Assembly: GCA_016712265.1 (NCBI GenBank)
Contig: JADJRJ010000030.1
Location: 558,001-622,000 of the forward strand
Source: Gemmatimonadota bacterium
GTDB lineage: Bacteria; Gemmatimonadota; Gemmatimonadetes; Gemmatimonadales; Gemmatimonadaceae
Length of the DNA: 64,000 nt
Direction of reading: 5' to 3'
The position numbers and the translations under genes are program-made. Below are positions 46,690 to 55,296 of this stretch, one piece after another; the first letter of the stretch is position 1, and each line of letters starts with the position of its first letter. Under the pieces are notes generated by a model. That model ran no database searches and was not told the origin of the DNA. It saw only the letters and a list, made by a program, of their open reading frames with translations.

Positions 46690-47175
46690 ATGACCATGCA
46701 CGCCCGCACCGGCATCGGATACGATTCCCACCGCTTCGCCGACGGCGGCCCGCTGCGACTCGGCGGTGTCGACATCCCGGGAGATCGCCATCTCGTGGGG
46801 CACTCGGACGCCGACGCCGTGTGCCATGCCGTGACGGACGCGATCCTCGGCGCGGCGTGCCTCGGGGACATCGGCAGCATGTTCCCCGACACGGATCCGG
46901 CGAATCGCGGGCGCGATTCCATCGATATGCTGGAGCGCGCGATGGGGCGGGTCCGCCAGGAACAGCGACTCCGTGTGGAGCACGTCGACATTACGGTGAT
47001 CACGGAGTCGCCAAAGATCGGGCCCTACCGCGACGCGATGGGCGCACGCATCGCCGAGGCGTTAGGCATCCCGGCCGGCCACGTGAACGTCAAGGCCAAG
47101 ACCAACGAGGGGATGGGGTGGATCGGTCGCGGCGAGGGCCTGGCGTGCATCGCGGCCGCGACCCTGATGCCCTGA
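46690..47175 (+). CDS. ispF: 2-C-methyl-D-erythritol 2,4-cyclodiphosphate synthase
   Basis: IspF forms the cyclic diphosphate in the non-mevalonate pathway. GIGYDSHRF gives the zinc ligands Asp and His, VGHSDADAVCHAVTDA the next block, and DIGSMFPDTD and KAKTNEGMGWIGRGEG follow. Length is 161 residues. Its place after mqnC fits a role in quinone side-chain supply. The first of two ATGs two codons apart is given. Confidence 0.95.
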   Translation: MTMHARTGIGYDSHRFADGGPLRLGGVDIPGDRHLVGHSDADAVCHAVTDAILGAACLGDIGSMFPDTDPANRGRDSIDMLERAMGRVRQEQRLRVEHVDITVITESPKIGPYRDAMGARIAEALGIPAGHVNVKAKTNEGMGWIGRGEGLACIAAATLMP

Positions 47176-47177
47176 GG

Positions 47178-47813
47178 ATGGAGTCACTCGACGCCGCGCT
47201 GGCCTGGCTGACCACCCTGCCACCCGGTGCGCTGCTGGCACTGATGGCCGTACTTGCCGCCGTCGAGAACATCTTCCCCCCTATCCCCGCGGACATCCTG
47301 GTCGCGTTCGGGAGTTTTCTGGCCGCACGGTCCGCGGAGCCGGCGTGGCCGGCGTTCCTCGCCGTGTGGGGGGGGAACCTGCTGGGCGCCTGGCTGATGT
47401 ACCTCATGGGTCGGCGGTTTGGGGCCGAACGGGTGGAGCGCCGTTACCACCTGGATCGCACCGGCGGCGCCGATGCGCGCATCCTGGGCTGGCACCGCAA
47501 GTACGGAACGGCCGCCTTCTTCCTGACCCGCTTCATCCCGGGGCTGCGCGCGGTGGTGCCGCCCGTGGCAGGGGCCTTGCGCATTCCACCCCTAGGTGTG
47601 ATAAGCGCGATGGGGCTCGCCAGCGGGATCTGGTATGGCGCCATTACCTGGCTGGCCTTTCGTGCCGGCACCAACTGGGATTCGTTGCGAGGGGGCATTG
47701 CGCGGCTCGGCTCCTGGTCTGCTGGCCTCGCCGGCGCGGCCGTCGTCGTGGTCGCGGCCGTGTGGTGGTATCACCGTCGCCTTCATGCCCGCCCGACGCG
47801 CCCGCCTGCCTGA
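47178..47813 (+). CDS. DedA (SNARE-associated, VTT-domain) membrane protein
   Basis: DedA proteins are polytopic membrane proteins; some flip undecaprenyl phosphate or phospholipids. Conserved family stretches are ENIFPPIPADILVAFGSFLA after helix 1 and FLTRFIPGLRAVVPPVAGAL with the functional Arg and Gly. About five hydrophobic segments are seen in 211 residues. Its last 29 bases overlap the recombinase gene. The exact substrate is unknown. Confidence 0.88.
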   Translation: MESLDAALAWLTTLPPGALLALMAVLAAVENIFPPIPADILVAFGSFLAARSAEPAWPAFLAVWGGNLLGAWLMYLMGRRFGAERVERRYHLDRTGGADARILGWHRKYGTAAFFLTRFIPGLRAVVPPVAGALRIPPLGVISAMGLASGIWYGAITWLAFRAGTNWDSLRGGIARLGSWSAGLAGAAVVVVAAVWWYHRRLHARPTRPPA

Positions 47814-48711
47814 CGAGGCGTCCCGGGCCTTCGCGCTCGAGCGCTTCGACGACTTCCTCGCCCTCGAGGAGGGGGCATCCTCGCGCACGCGCGAGGCCTA
47901 CGGGCGCGACGTCGCACGGCTCGCCACCTTCTGCCTCGCGCGTGGACGTGGACGCGTCACCGACATCGACCACCCACTGCTCCGGGAGTTCACCTGGCAC
48001 CTCAAGGACAGCGGATTGGCTGCACCGTCCATTCGGCGCACCATCGCCGGGGTGCGGACCTGGTGCCGCTTCCTTGTGTCCGAAGGGCTGCTCGCGGCCG
48101 ATCCGAGTGACCGGCTCGAACTGCCCCGGCGAACGCGTGAATTGCCCGACGTCCTCACGGCCACCGATGTCGAGCGACTCCTGACGGCCGGTGACCAGGA
48201 CCATCCGCAGTTCTTTCGCGATCGCGCGATGCTCGAACTGGCGTACAGCGCCGGCCTGCGCGTGTCCGAGTGGATCGGGATCGGCATCAAGGATGTGGAC
48301 TTCCAGGAGGGCGTCGTCCGCGTCTTTGGCAAGGGGGGCAAGGAACGCCTGGTGCCGATCGGCCGAAGCGCCATCACGGCGGTTTCGATCTACCTGCGTG
48401 AGGGACGACCGCGACTCGAGCATGGCGAAGGAAAGGGTGCCTTGTTCCTGAACGCGCGCGGAAAACCCCTGAGCCGCATGGGGGCCTGGCAGGTATTGCG
48501 CGCGTGGGTCAAGCGCGCCGGGATCACCAAGCACGTGTCCCCGCACACCCTCCGCCATTCGTTTGCCACACACCTGTTGGAGGGCGGCGCCGACCTGCGC
48601 GCCGTGCAGGAGATGCTGGGTCACGCCGACATCTCGACGACGCAGATCTACACCCACCTGGATCGGGACTACCTGCACACGGTGCATCGGCAGTACCATC
48701 CCCGAGGATGA
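47785..48711 (+). CDS. Tyrosine recombinase, XerC/XerD family
   Basis: The protein resembles the chromosome-dimer-resolving Xer recombinases, with an N-terminal SAM-like core-binding domain and a C-terminal catalytic domain. All active-site residues are visible: Arg in AGLRVSE, Lys in GKGGKER, HTLRHSFATHLL (His and Arg), GHADIS (His) and the nucleophile Tyr in the HLDRDYL region or the preceding IYTHL. The ATG at 47785 gives 308 residues; it overlaps the DedA gene. XerC and XerD cannot be told apart here. No integrase-like mobile context is seen. Confidence 0.9.
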   Translation: MPARRARLPDEASRAFALERFDDFLALEEGASSRTREAYGRDVARLATFCLARGRGRVTDIDHPLLREFTWHLKDSGLAAPSIRRTIAGVRTWCRFLVSEGLLAADPSDRLELPRRTRELPDVLTATDVERLLTAGDQDHPQFFRDRAMLELAYSAGLRVSEWIGIGIKDVDFQEGVVRVFGKGGKERLVPIGRSAITAVSIYLREGRPRLEHGEGKGALFLNARGKPLSRMGAWQVLRAWVKRAGITKHVSPHTLRHSFATHLLEGGADLRAVQEMLGHADISTTQIYTHLDRDYLHTVHRQYHPRG

Positions 48712-49880
48712 GCTACCGCCGCCGCTTCCTGCTCACGACCGCCGCCCTGCTGGGGATCGCGGCGGTTGGCATGGTGACCGTGGTCGCCCCGGTAGTGGAC
48801 CGCCGGATGAACACCGTCATCCCCGGCAGTGACTCCATGGTTTCGGCGGCCGCGCTGGCACTCCACCACGCGGCGACCATCGTCGACCTGCACGCTGACG
48901 CACTGCTTTGGCAGCGCGACCTGAATGACCGCCATGCCCATGGTCACGTCGATCTGCCACGACTGCGCGACGGCCACGTCGGGCTCCAGGTGTTCAGCGT
49001 CGTGACCAAAACGCCGCGCGGCATCAACTACGAACGCAACACCGGCGAGACCGACAACATCACACTGCTCGCGATGGCCGAGCGGTACCCGCCGCGGGCG
49101 TGGCGTTCCCTCCGGGAGCGCGCGTTGTGGCAAGCACGTCGGTTCGACCAGATGGCTGGGGCGTCGGCCGGCGCGCTGCGACCGGTTCGCACCGTCGGGG
49201 ACCTCGACCGGCTCCTCTCGGCGCGTGCGGGTGGGACCGAAGTCATTGGCGGGATACTCGCGACCGAGGGACTGCACCCGGCGGAAGGCGTGCTTGAAAA
49301 CGTGGACACGCTGTTCGCCGCCGGGTTTCGCATCTTCGGGCTCACCCATTTCTTCGACAACGAAGTTGGGGGATCCGCGCATGGAGTCTCGCGCGGCGGG
49401 TTGACCGCCTTCGGTCGCACCGCCATTGATCGCATCGCAGCGTTAGGCGGCGTTGTCGACGTGGCACACGCCTCACCGGCGCTGCTTGACGACGTGCTCG
49501 GGGCATCGGCAGCGGCCGTGATGGTGAGCCACACGGGCGTCCAGGGGACCTGTCCCGGCCCGCGCAACCTGTCGGACGACCAACTGCGGGCCATTGCCGC
49601 CCGCGGCGGCCTGGTGGGGATCGGGTTCTGGGACGGGGCCATCTGTGAGGTGAGCGCCGCGTCGTTTGCGCGAGCGGTCCGGCACGCGCTCGCCGTGGCG
49701 GGGGATAGCGTGGTCGCCCTGGGCTCCGACTTCGACGGGGCCACGCGCATGCCGTTCGATGTCAGTGGGATCCCCCGGCTGACCGAGGCGATGTTGCACG
49801 CTGGCTTGACTCCGGAACAGGTCCGCGCGGTGCTGGGCGAGAACGCCGTAGCGTTCCTGCGGCGACACCTCCCGCCCTAG
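48708..49880 (+). CDS. Membrane dipeptidase (peptidase family M19)
   Basis: This is a zinc dipeptidase with an N-terminal hydrophobic anchor (residues 6-28), so it probably acts outside the cytoplasm. Metal ligands are recognised in order: HAD in VDLHADAL, Glu in LATEGLHP, His in VVDVAHAS, His in VSHTGVQG and Asp in GSDFDGA. Length is 390 residues. It overlaps the recombinase by four bases, but no functional link is evident. Renal-dipeptidase-like enzymes act on dipeptides or D-amino-acid peptides; the substrate here is unknown. Confidence 0.9.
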   Translation: MSYRRRFLLTTAALLGIAAVGMVTVVAPVVDRRMNTVIPGSDSMVSAAALALHHAATIVDLHADALLWQRDLNDRHAHGHVDLPRLRDGHVGLQVFSVVTKTPRGINYERNTGETDNITLLAMAERYPPRAWRSLRERALWQARRFDQMAGASAGALRPVRTVGDLDRLLSARAGGTEVIGGILATEGLHPAEGVLENVDTLFAAGFRIFGLTHFFDNEVGGSAHGVSRGGLTAFGRTAIDRIAALGGVVDVAHASPALLDDVLGASAAAVMVSHTGVQGTCPGPRNLSDDQLRAIAARGGLVGIGFWDGAICEVSAASFARAVRHALAVAGDSVVALGSDFDGATRMPFDVSGIPRLTEAMLHAGLTPEQVRAVLGENAVAFLRRHLPP

Positions 49881-49905
49881 GCTGTTCTTCGCACCGGTGG
49901 CGGAC

Positions 49906-49911
49906 TAACTT
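49906..49911 (+). promoter_or_regulatory. Possible -10 element before kdsB
   Basis: TAACTT lies 45 bases before kdsB in the 76-base gap, with a poor CTGTTC 24 bases upstream. If real, it drives the long kds-lpt-rpoN run. Confidence 0.35.
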
Positions 49912-49956
49912 GACGAGCGTGCCTGAAACGACCCCGCACGCCTCTCCAGCGCCGCC

Positions 49957-50712
49957 ATGCCCGTCCTGGCCGTAATCCCCGCCAGGCTGGGCGCGACCCG
50001 CCTCCCGCGAAAGCCCCTCCGGCTCCTTGGTGGCCAACCGCTCGTCCTCCGGGTTCTGGACCGCGTCGTGGGGCTCGGCGTGGCGGACGCCGTGGTCGTG
50101 GCGTCGGACGCCGATGAGGTGCACGCGGCGGTCCGCGCCCACGGAGGGACGAGCGTCGACACCCGGGAGGACCACCCATCCGGAACGGACCGCGTGGCCG
50201 AGGTGGCATCGCGCCCGGAGTACCAGTCGTTCGACGTCGTGCTGAACGTGCAGGGCGACGAGCCCTTTGTGTCGGCCGATGTGCTGCGGGGCGCCGTGCG
50301 GATGTGCGAGCGCTTTCCGCTGGGCACCGTCGCGGTGCGTCGAGGAGCGGCGGTCCTGCAGGAGCCGAGCGTGGTGAAGGTCGTGTGCGACGCATCGGGC
50401 CGCGCGATGTACTTTTCGCGAGCACCCATACCGTGGTTGCGCGACGCCGCGGACCGCGCCGTGCACGAGCCCCTCGTGCTCCAGCACGTAGGGGTGTACG
50501 CCTACCGACGTGGGGCCTTGCAAGACTGGGTGCAGCTGCCGGTGCACCCACTGGAGCAAGTGGAGCGACTGGAGCAACTTCGACCGCTGGCAGCGGGGAT
50601 GGGCATGGGGGTGGCCGTGCTGGACGGCCCGCTCGACGGGGGCATTGACACGGAAGACGACCTGGCCCGCGCGAACGCGCGCTGGCATGACCTTTTCGCT
50701 GGACGGAGCTGA
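49957..50712 (+). CDS. kdsB: 3-deoxy-manno-octulosonate cytidylyltransferase
   Basis: KdsB activates Kdo as CMP-Kdo for LPS inner-core synthesis. Family motifs are IPARLGATRLPRKPL, VVASDADEV, HPSGTDRVAE, LNVQGDEPF and FSRAPIPW. HVGVYAYRR and IDTEDDL are in the last third. Length is 251 residues. The next gene is CTP synthase, which makes the CTP it uses. Confidence 0.95.
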   Translation: MPVLAVIPARLGATRLPRKPLRLLGGQPLVLRVLDRVVGLGVADAVVVASDADEVHAAVRAHGGTSVDTREDHPSGTDRVAEVASRPEYQSFDVVLNVQGDEPFVSADVLRGAVRMCERFPLGTVAVRRGAAVLQEPSVVKVVCDASGRAMYFSRAPIPWLRDAADRAVHEPLVLQHVGVYAYRRGALQDWVQLPVHPLEQVERLEQLRPLAAGMGMGVAVLDGPLDGGIDTEDDLARANARWHDLFAGRS

Positions 50713-50713
50713 C

Positions 50714-52384
50714 ATGCAGACCGGTGCCACGACGCCGCAGACCACGCGTTTCATTTTTGTCACCGGGGGCGTCGTTTCGTCGCTAGGGAAGGGAATCGCC
50801 GCCGCCTCGCTCGGCCGCCTGCTCGTCGAGCGGGGGCTGCGGGTCTCGATCATGAAGTTCGACCCGTACCTCAACGTCGACCCCGGCACGATGTCGCCAT
50901 TTCAGCACGGCGAGGTCTTCGTGACCGACGACGGCGCCGAGACCGACCTCGACCTCGGGCACTACGAGCGGTTCATCGACCGGCCGTTGTCGCAGCTCAA
51001 CAACGTGACGACGGGGCGCATCTACCTCAATGTCATCACGAAGGAGCGACGCGGCGAGTACCAGGGCCACACGGTCCAGGTGATCCCGCACATCACCGAC
51101 GAGATCAAGTCGCACATGAAGCGCATGGCGCCCGAGAACGATGTCGTCATCGTGGAAATCGGGGGGACCGTCGGCGATATCGAGTCCTTGCCGTTCCTGG
51201 AGGCCATCCGCCAGTTTCGCCAGGAGGTCGGCAAGCAGAACGCGATGTTTATCCACCTCACCCTGGTTCCCTACATCTCAGCAGCGGGCGAGGTCAAGAC
51301 CAAACCCACGCAGCATTCGGTGCGCGAGCTCATGGAGATCGGGATCCAGCCGGACGTGCTCATCTGTCGCACCGAGCGCGCCCTCGGCGACGACGTGAAG
51401 CGCAAGATCGCCCTCTTCTGCAACGTGGAATTCGGCAACGTGATCGAGAGCGTCGACGTGCCGACGATCTACCAGATCCCGCTCAGCTTCCACGAACAGG
51501 GGCTCGACGAGCGCGTCATGACCCGCCTCAACCTGAGCGGCCGCCAGCCGGACCTGGGGCGCTGGGAGACCCTGGTCAACCGCGTCATCCGTCCCCGAGA
51601 CAAGGTCCGCATCGCGGTGGTGGGCAAGTACACACAGTTTGTCGACAGCTACAAGAGTGTCCAGGAAGCGCTGATTCACGGTGGGATCGGAAATGATGTC
51701 GGCGTGGAGATCAAGTGGCTGTCGAGCGATGACTTTACGTCGCCGGAACGTGGACGCGAGATCCTCGCCGGATATCACGGACTCCTCGTGCCGGGCGGCT
51801 ATGGGGTCCGCGGCGTGGAAGGCATGATCGAAGCGATCCGCGCCGCGCGCGAGATGCGGCTGCCGTTCTTCGGCATTTGCCTGGGGATGCAGGTGGCCCT
51901 CATCGAATTCGCGCGCAACGTGCTCGGGCTGGACGATTCCAACTCCAGTGAGTTCAAGCCGGAGTGCGCGCACCCGGTGGTCTCCCTCCTGGAGGAACAG
52001 AAGCACATCACCGACATTGGCGGCACGCAACGGCTCGGCGCGTACCCCTGCCGGCTGGTGAAGGGCAGCAAGGCTGCCGAGATCTACGGCGCGCCCGAGG
52101 TCAGCGAGCGCCATCGCCACCGCTACGAGGTGTCCAACGCCTATCGGGAGCAATTCGAGGAACACGGCTTGCGCCTGGCCGGGCTCTCGCCTGACGAGTC
52201 GCTCGTCGAGATCGTCGAGCACGCGTCACATCCGTGGTTCATTGGGTGCCAGTTCCACCCGGAACTCAAGTCGCGCCCGACGAACCCGCACCCGTTGTTC
52301 CAGAGCTTTGTCGGGGCCGCCATGCGTCGGAAGGCAGCGACCCCGACGAGTGTTCCGGCCGCCGTGGCCCACGACGCGTCCTGA
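50714..52384 (+). CDS. pyrG: CTP synthase
   Basis: PyrG aminates UTP to CTP. The N-terminal synthase domain has FVTGGVVSSLGKG, FDPYLNVDPGTMSP, EIGGTVGDIES and GEVKTKPTQHS. The glutaminase domain has PGGYGVRG, the nucleophile in FFGICLGMQ, and QFHPEL. Length is 556 residues, with a short alanine-rich tail. Its place between kdsB and kdsA is common and fits CMP-Kdo demand. Confidence 0.96.
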   Translation: MQTGATTPQTTRFIFVTGGVVSSLGKGIAAASLGRLLVERGLRVSIMKFDPYLNVDPGTMSPFQHGEVFVTDDGAETDLDLGHYERFIDRPLSQLNNVTTGRIYLNVITKERRGEYQGHTVQVIPHITDEIKSHMKRMAPENDVVIVEIGGTVGDIESLPFLEAIRQFRQEVGKQNAMFIHLTLVPYISAAGEVKTKPTQHSVRELMEIGIQPDVLICRTERALGDDVKRKIALFCNVEFGNVIESVDVPTIYQIPLSFHEQGLDERVMTRLNLSGRQPDLGRWETLVNRVIRPRDKVRIAVVGKYTQFVDSYKSVQEALIHGGIGNDVGVEIKWLSSDDFTSPERGREILAGYHGLLVPGGYGVRGVEGMIEAIRAAREMRLPFFGICLGMQVALIEFARNVLGLDDSNSSEFKPECAHPVVSLLEEQKHITDIGGTQRLGAYPCRLVKGSKAAEIYGAPEVSERHRHRYEVSNAYREQFEEHGLRLAGLSPDESLVEIVEHASHPWFIGCQFHPELKSRPTNPHPLFQSFVGAAMRRKAATPTSVPAAVAHDAS

Positions 52385-53202
52385 TGCCATATCACGGGTT
52401 CCCGACCAGGCAGCTCTTCCTCATTGCCGGGCCGTGCGTAATCGAGGACGACGCGCTCAACCTGCGCGTCGGCGAGGCGCTGGCTCGCCTGGCGGATCGC
52501 CTACCGGGGGGCGTGATCTACAAGGCGTCGTTCGACAAGGCCAACCGCTCGAATGCAGGCGCCGCCCGTGGACCGGGAATGCACGAGGGACTGGAGGCGC
52601 TCCGTCGCGTCGGTGTGGCGACCGGGCTGCCCCTGCTGACGGATGTGCACCTGCCGGAGCAGTGCGCCGCCGCGGCGGACGTGGTGGACATCCTGCAGAT
52701 CCCGGCCTTCCTTTGTCGGCAGACCGACCTCCTGGAGGCCGCCGCAGCCACGGGGAAGCCGGTCAACATCAAGAAGGGGCAGTGGATGCATCCCGAGGGA
52801 ATGTCCGGAGCGGTCGCCAAGGTCCGGGCCGCAGCACCCGCGGGCTCAACCAACGGCGTCGCCGTCACCGAGCGCGGGACGTTCTTCGGGTACGGCGACC
52901 TCGTGGTGGACATGCGCGCCTTCGAGCGCCTCCGGGCCGCCACACACGCGCCCGTGATCTTCGACGGCACACACTCCGTGCAGCAGCCGGGCCGTGGGGA
53001 AGGGGGAAGCAGCGGGGGCGCACGGGAGCACATCCCGACGCTTGTGCTCGCGGCCGCCGCGGCCGGTATCGATGGACTCTTCCTCGAGACCCACCCCGAC
53101 CCCGCACACGCCCCCAGCGACGGCGCGAACATGCTGCCCCTGGAGACCCTGCCGCGGCTCATCGAGCGCGTGGTGCACGTGTGGGAGGCGGCCCGCGCAT
53201 GA
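52384..53202 (+). CDS. kdsA: 3-deoxy-8-phosphooctulonate synthase
   Basis: KdsA condenses arabinose 5-phosphate and PEP. IAGPCVIED near the N-terminus contains the cysteine found in metal-dependent (class II) enzymes, where E. coli has Asn. KASFDKANRS, LTDVHLPEQ, NIKKGQWMHPEGM and FDGTHSVQQPG follow. Length is 272 residues. The start shares a base with the pyrG stop and the end overlaps kdsC. Confidence 0.95.
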   Translation: MPYHGFPTRQLFLIAGPCVIEDDALNLRVGEALARLADRLPGGVIYKASFDKANRSNAGAARGPGMHEGLEALRRVGVATGLPLLTDVHLPEQCAAAADVVDILQIPAFLCRQTDLLEAAAATGKPVNIKKGQWMHPEGMSGAVAKVRAAAPAGSTNGVAVTERGTFFGYGDLVVDMRAFERLRAATHAPVIFDGTHSVQQPGRGEGGSSGGAREHIPTLVLAAAAAGIDGLFLETHPDPAHAPSDGANMLPLETLPRLIERVVHVWEAARA

Positions 53203-53792
53203 CGGTGCCCCCGTTCGCCGGCATTGGCGACACAGAGGAGGGACGCCAGCTCGCCGCGAGGATTCGTCTCGTCGGGCTCGATGTCGACGGCGTGCTCACC
53301 GACGGTGGCATCTACCTGGGCGACGTGGCGGGCCAACGCCTGGAGTTCAAGCGGTATGAGATCCAGGACGGGCTCGGCATCAAGATGCTCCAGAAGGCCG
53401 GGATCCTCGTGGCCATCATCACGGGCCGCGTGTCCGAGAGCGTCGCGTTGCGTGCGCGTGAGTTGGGGGTCGACGACCTCGTGCAGGATGTGCACGCCCG
53501 CAAGCTCATCGCCCTCCGCGACCTGGCGGCCCGGCACGGCGTCGACTTCAACGAAATGGCGTTCGTCGGGGATGACCTGCCCGACGTTGGCGCGCTGCAG
53601 GTGGTTGGGCTGCCCGTAGTCGTGGCGAACGCCTCGGCCGATGCCCGGGCGGCCGCACGCTTCACCCTGTCACGGCGCGGGGGCGACGGCGCCATTCGCG
53701 AGTTCGCCGAAGTCTTGCTCAACACACGCGGGGAGTGGAACGCCCTCGCGACCTGGTATGTCGAGAGCCGCGCCGTGGGAGCCCAAGCATGA
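53199..53792 (+). CDS. kdsC: 3-deoxy-D-manno-octulosonate-8-phosphate phosphatase
   Basis: KdsC is a small HAD phosphatase without a cap domain. The nucleophile motif LDVDGVLTDGG, the ITGR motif II, the Lys-containing HARKL and FVGDDLPDVG motif IV are in order. Length is 197 residues, with a 20-residue polar leader. It lies between kdsA and kdsD with four-base overlaps on both sides. Confidence 0.94.
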   Translation: MTVPPFAGIGDTEEGRQLAARIRLVGLDVDGVLTDGGIYLGDVAGQRLEFKRYEIQDGLGIKMLQKAGILVAIITGRVSESVALRARELGVDDLVQDVHARKLIALRDLAARHGVDFNEMAFVGDDLPDVGALQVVGLPVVVANASADARAAARFTLSRRGGDGAIREFAEVLLNTRGEWNALATWYVESRAVGAQA

Positions 53793-54754
53793 GTGACGAC
53801 CTCGTGCTGCTGCAGGGCCGGCGCGTGCTCGCCCTCGAGGCCGAAGGACTCCTCGAGGCCAGCAAGCGTCTCGACGGGGCGTTCGCCACGGCGGTCCGGC
53901 TGATCGTGCAGGCCACCGGGCGCGTCATCGTCAGCGGCGTCGGCAAGTCCGGGCTCATCGCGCGCAAAATCGCCGCGACGCTCACCTCCACCGGGACCCC
54001 CGCGAGCTTCCTCCATCCGGTCGAGAGCCTGCATGGGGACCTGGGCATCGTGGGACGCGACGACGTCGCCATCCTCCTCTCCAAGAGCGGGGAGAGCGAG
54101 GAGCTGCTGACGCTCCTCAGCCACCTGACGCGGTTCGGGACGCGCACCATCGCCATCACCGGCCACGCCGACTCGTCGCTGGCCCGCGCCTGTGACGCGT
54201 CACTCGACGGCTCCGTGCGTGAGGAGGCGTGCCCGCATGACCTCGCCCCGACGACCAGCACGACCGTGGCCCTCGCGTTAGGCGACGCGCTCGCGGTCGC
54301 CGTGCTGGCACAGAAGGGATTCCAGCGCGACGACTTCGCTCGCCTGCATCCAGGGGGCGCCCTCGGCCGCAAACTGATCCTCCGCGTCGCGGACGTGATG
54401 GAGGCGCACGACCTGCCTGTGCTGCCGCCCACGGCGCAGGTGCGTGAGGCCACGGTCATGCTGGCCCGTCGTCGGGGCATCGTCGCCCTGTGCGATGCCG
54501 AGCACCGCATCGTGGGCGTCTTCACCGCTGGCGACCTGACGCGGACCTTGGAACGGTCGGATCGGGCCCTCGAGCTGGGCCTGGCCGAGCTCATGACGCG
54601 GGCACCGAAAGTGGCGCGTCAGGGGGAACTTGCCTCGGCCGTGGTGTACCGGATGGAGCAATCCGGCATCGTTGCGATGCCGGTCATCAATGACCAGGAG
54701 CAACTCGTGGGGGTGGTGCACTTGCATGACTTGATGCGCGCGGGGGTTGCATGA
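53789..54754 (+). CDS. kdsD: Arabinose-5-phosphate isomerase
   Basis: KdsD makes arabinose 5-phosphate for KdsA. An N-terminal SIS sugar-isomerase domain (VSGVGKSGLIARKIAATL, LLSKSGESEEL, the FLHPVESLHGD loop) is followed by two CBS domains. Length is 321 residues. One leucine is TTA within GTTAGGC. It overlaps lptC by four bases. Confidence 0.94.
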   Translation: MSDDLVLLQGRRVLALEAEGLLEASKRLDGAFATAVRLIVQATGRVIVSGVGKSGLIARKIAATLTSTGTPASFLHPVESLHGDLGIVGRDDVAILLSKSGESEELLTLLSHLTRFGTRTIAITGHADSSLARACDASLDGSVREEACPHDLAPTTSTTVALALGDALAVAVLAQKGFQRDDFARLHPGGALGRKLILRVADVMEAHDLPVLPPTAQVREATVMLARRRGIVALCDAEHRIVGVFTAGDLTRTLERSDRALELGLAELMTRAPKVARQGELASAVVYRMEQSGIVAMPVINDQEQLVGVVHLHDLMRAGVA

Positions 54755-55296
54755 GGTGGTTTGTTTTGAGCCTGGCGCTCACCCTCTCCATCGCCTGCCG
54801 GGAGACCACGACCCAGGCCACCAAGGCCCCGGCGACCACGGCGGACTCCGCCGACCAAACCATGTTCGGCGTGCAGTTCTTCGTCACGGACGCGGGCTTG
54901 CGTCGGGCGGAAGTCAAGGCGGACACGGCCTACATGTTCGAGGAGAATACCCGCACCGAGTTGCGCGCGGTGAAGGCCACGTTCTTCCAGACGGCGGGAG
55001 ACAAGGACTCCGACCTGACCTCCCGGCAAGGAACCTATAATTCCCGCCTCGGCAGCATGGAGGCGCGCGGGGACGTGGTGGTCAACAGCGTCGCGGGACG
55101 TAAGTTGACCACGCCTCACCTGCGCTTCGACCCGACCCGGAACGAAATCTCGTCCGATAGCACCTTTGAGCTGCGCGAGAAGAACGGACGCATCTTGCGT
55201 GGCGTCGGCTTTGTGTCGGATCCCGACCTGAACGCGGTGCGCGTGCTCAAGGGATTCCAGTCCAGCGGTAACAAGGTCACGCTCCCATCGCGATGA
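54751..55296 (+). CDS. lptC: LPS export protein LptC, predicted lipoprotein
   Basis: LptC passes LPS from the inner-membrane LptBFG transporter to LptA. A short hydrophobic N-terminus ends in a lipobox-like LSIAC with Cys16, so lipid modification is likely, unlike the uncleaved anchor of E. coli LptC. The beta-jellyroll segment carries KADTAYMFEEN, ELRAVKATFFQ and LTSRQGTYNSRLGSMEARGDVVV, the usual LptC/LptA pattern. Length is 181 residues. Its position between kdsD and the lptA-like gene is the classical one. Confidence 0.85.
   Translation: MRWFVLSLALTLSIACRETTTQATKAPATTADSADQTMFGVQFFVTDAGLRRAEVKADTAYMFEENTRTELRAVKATFFQTAGDKDSDLTSRQGTYNSRLGSMEARGDVVVNSVAGRKLTTPHLRFDPTRNEISSDSTFELREKNGRILRGVGFVSDPDLNAVRVLKGFQSSGNKVTLPSR

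Noticed and set aside
47785..48711. Tyrosine recombinase as a sign of an integrated element
   Set aside because: Size and motifs fit housekeeping Xer proteins, and flanking genes are ordinary chromosomal ones with no att-like repeats seen.
52242..53198. N-terminal extension of kdsC through kdsA
   Set aside because: It is an Arg/Pro-rich shadow of kdsA. The HAD phosphatase domain starts just after the ATG at 53199.
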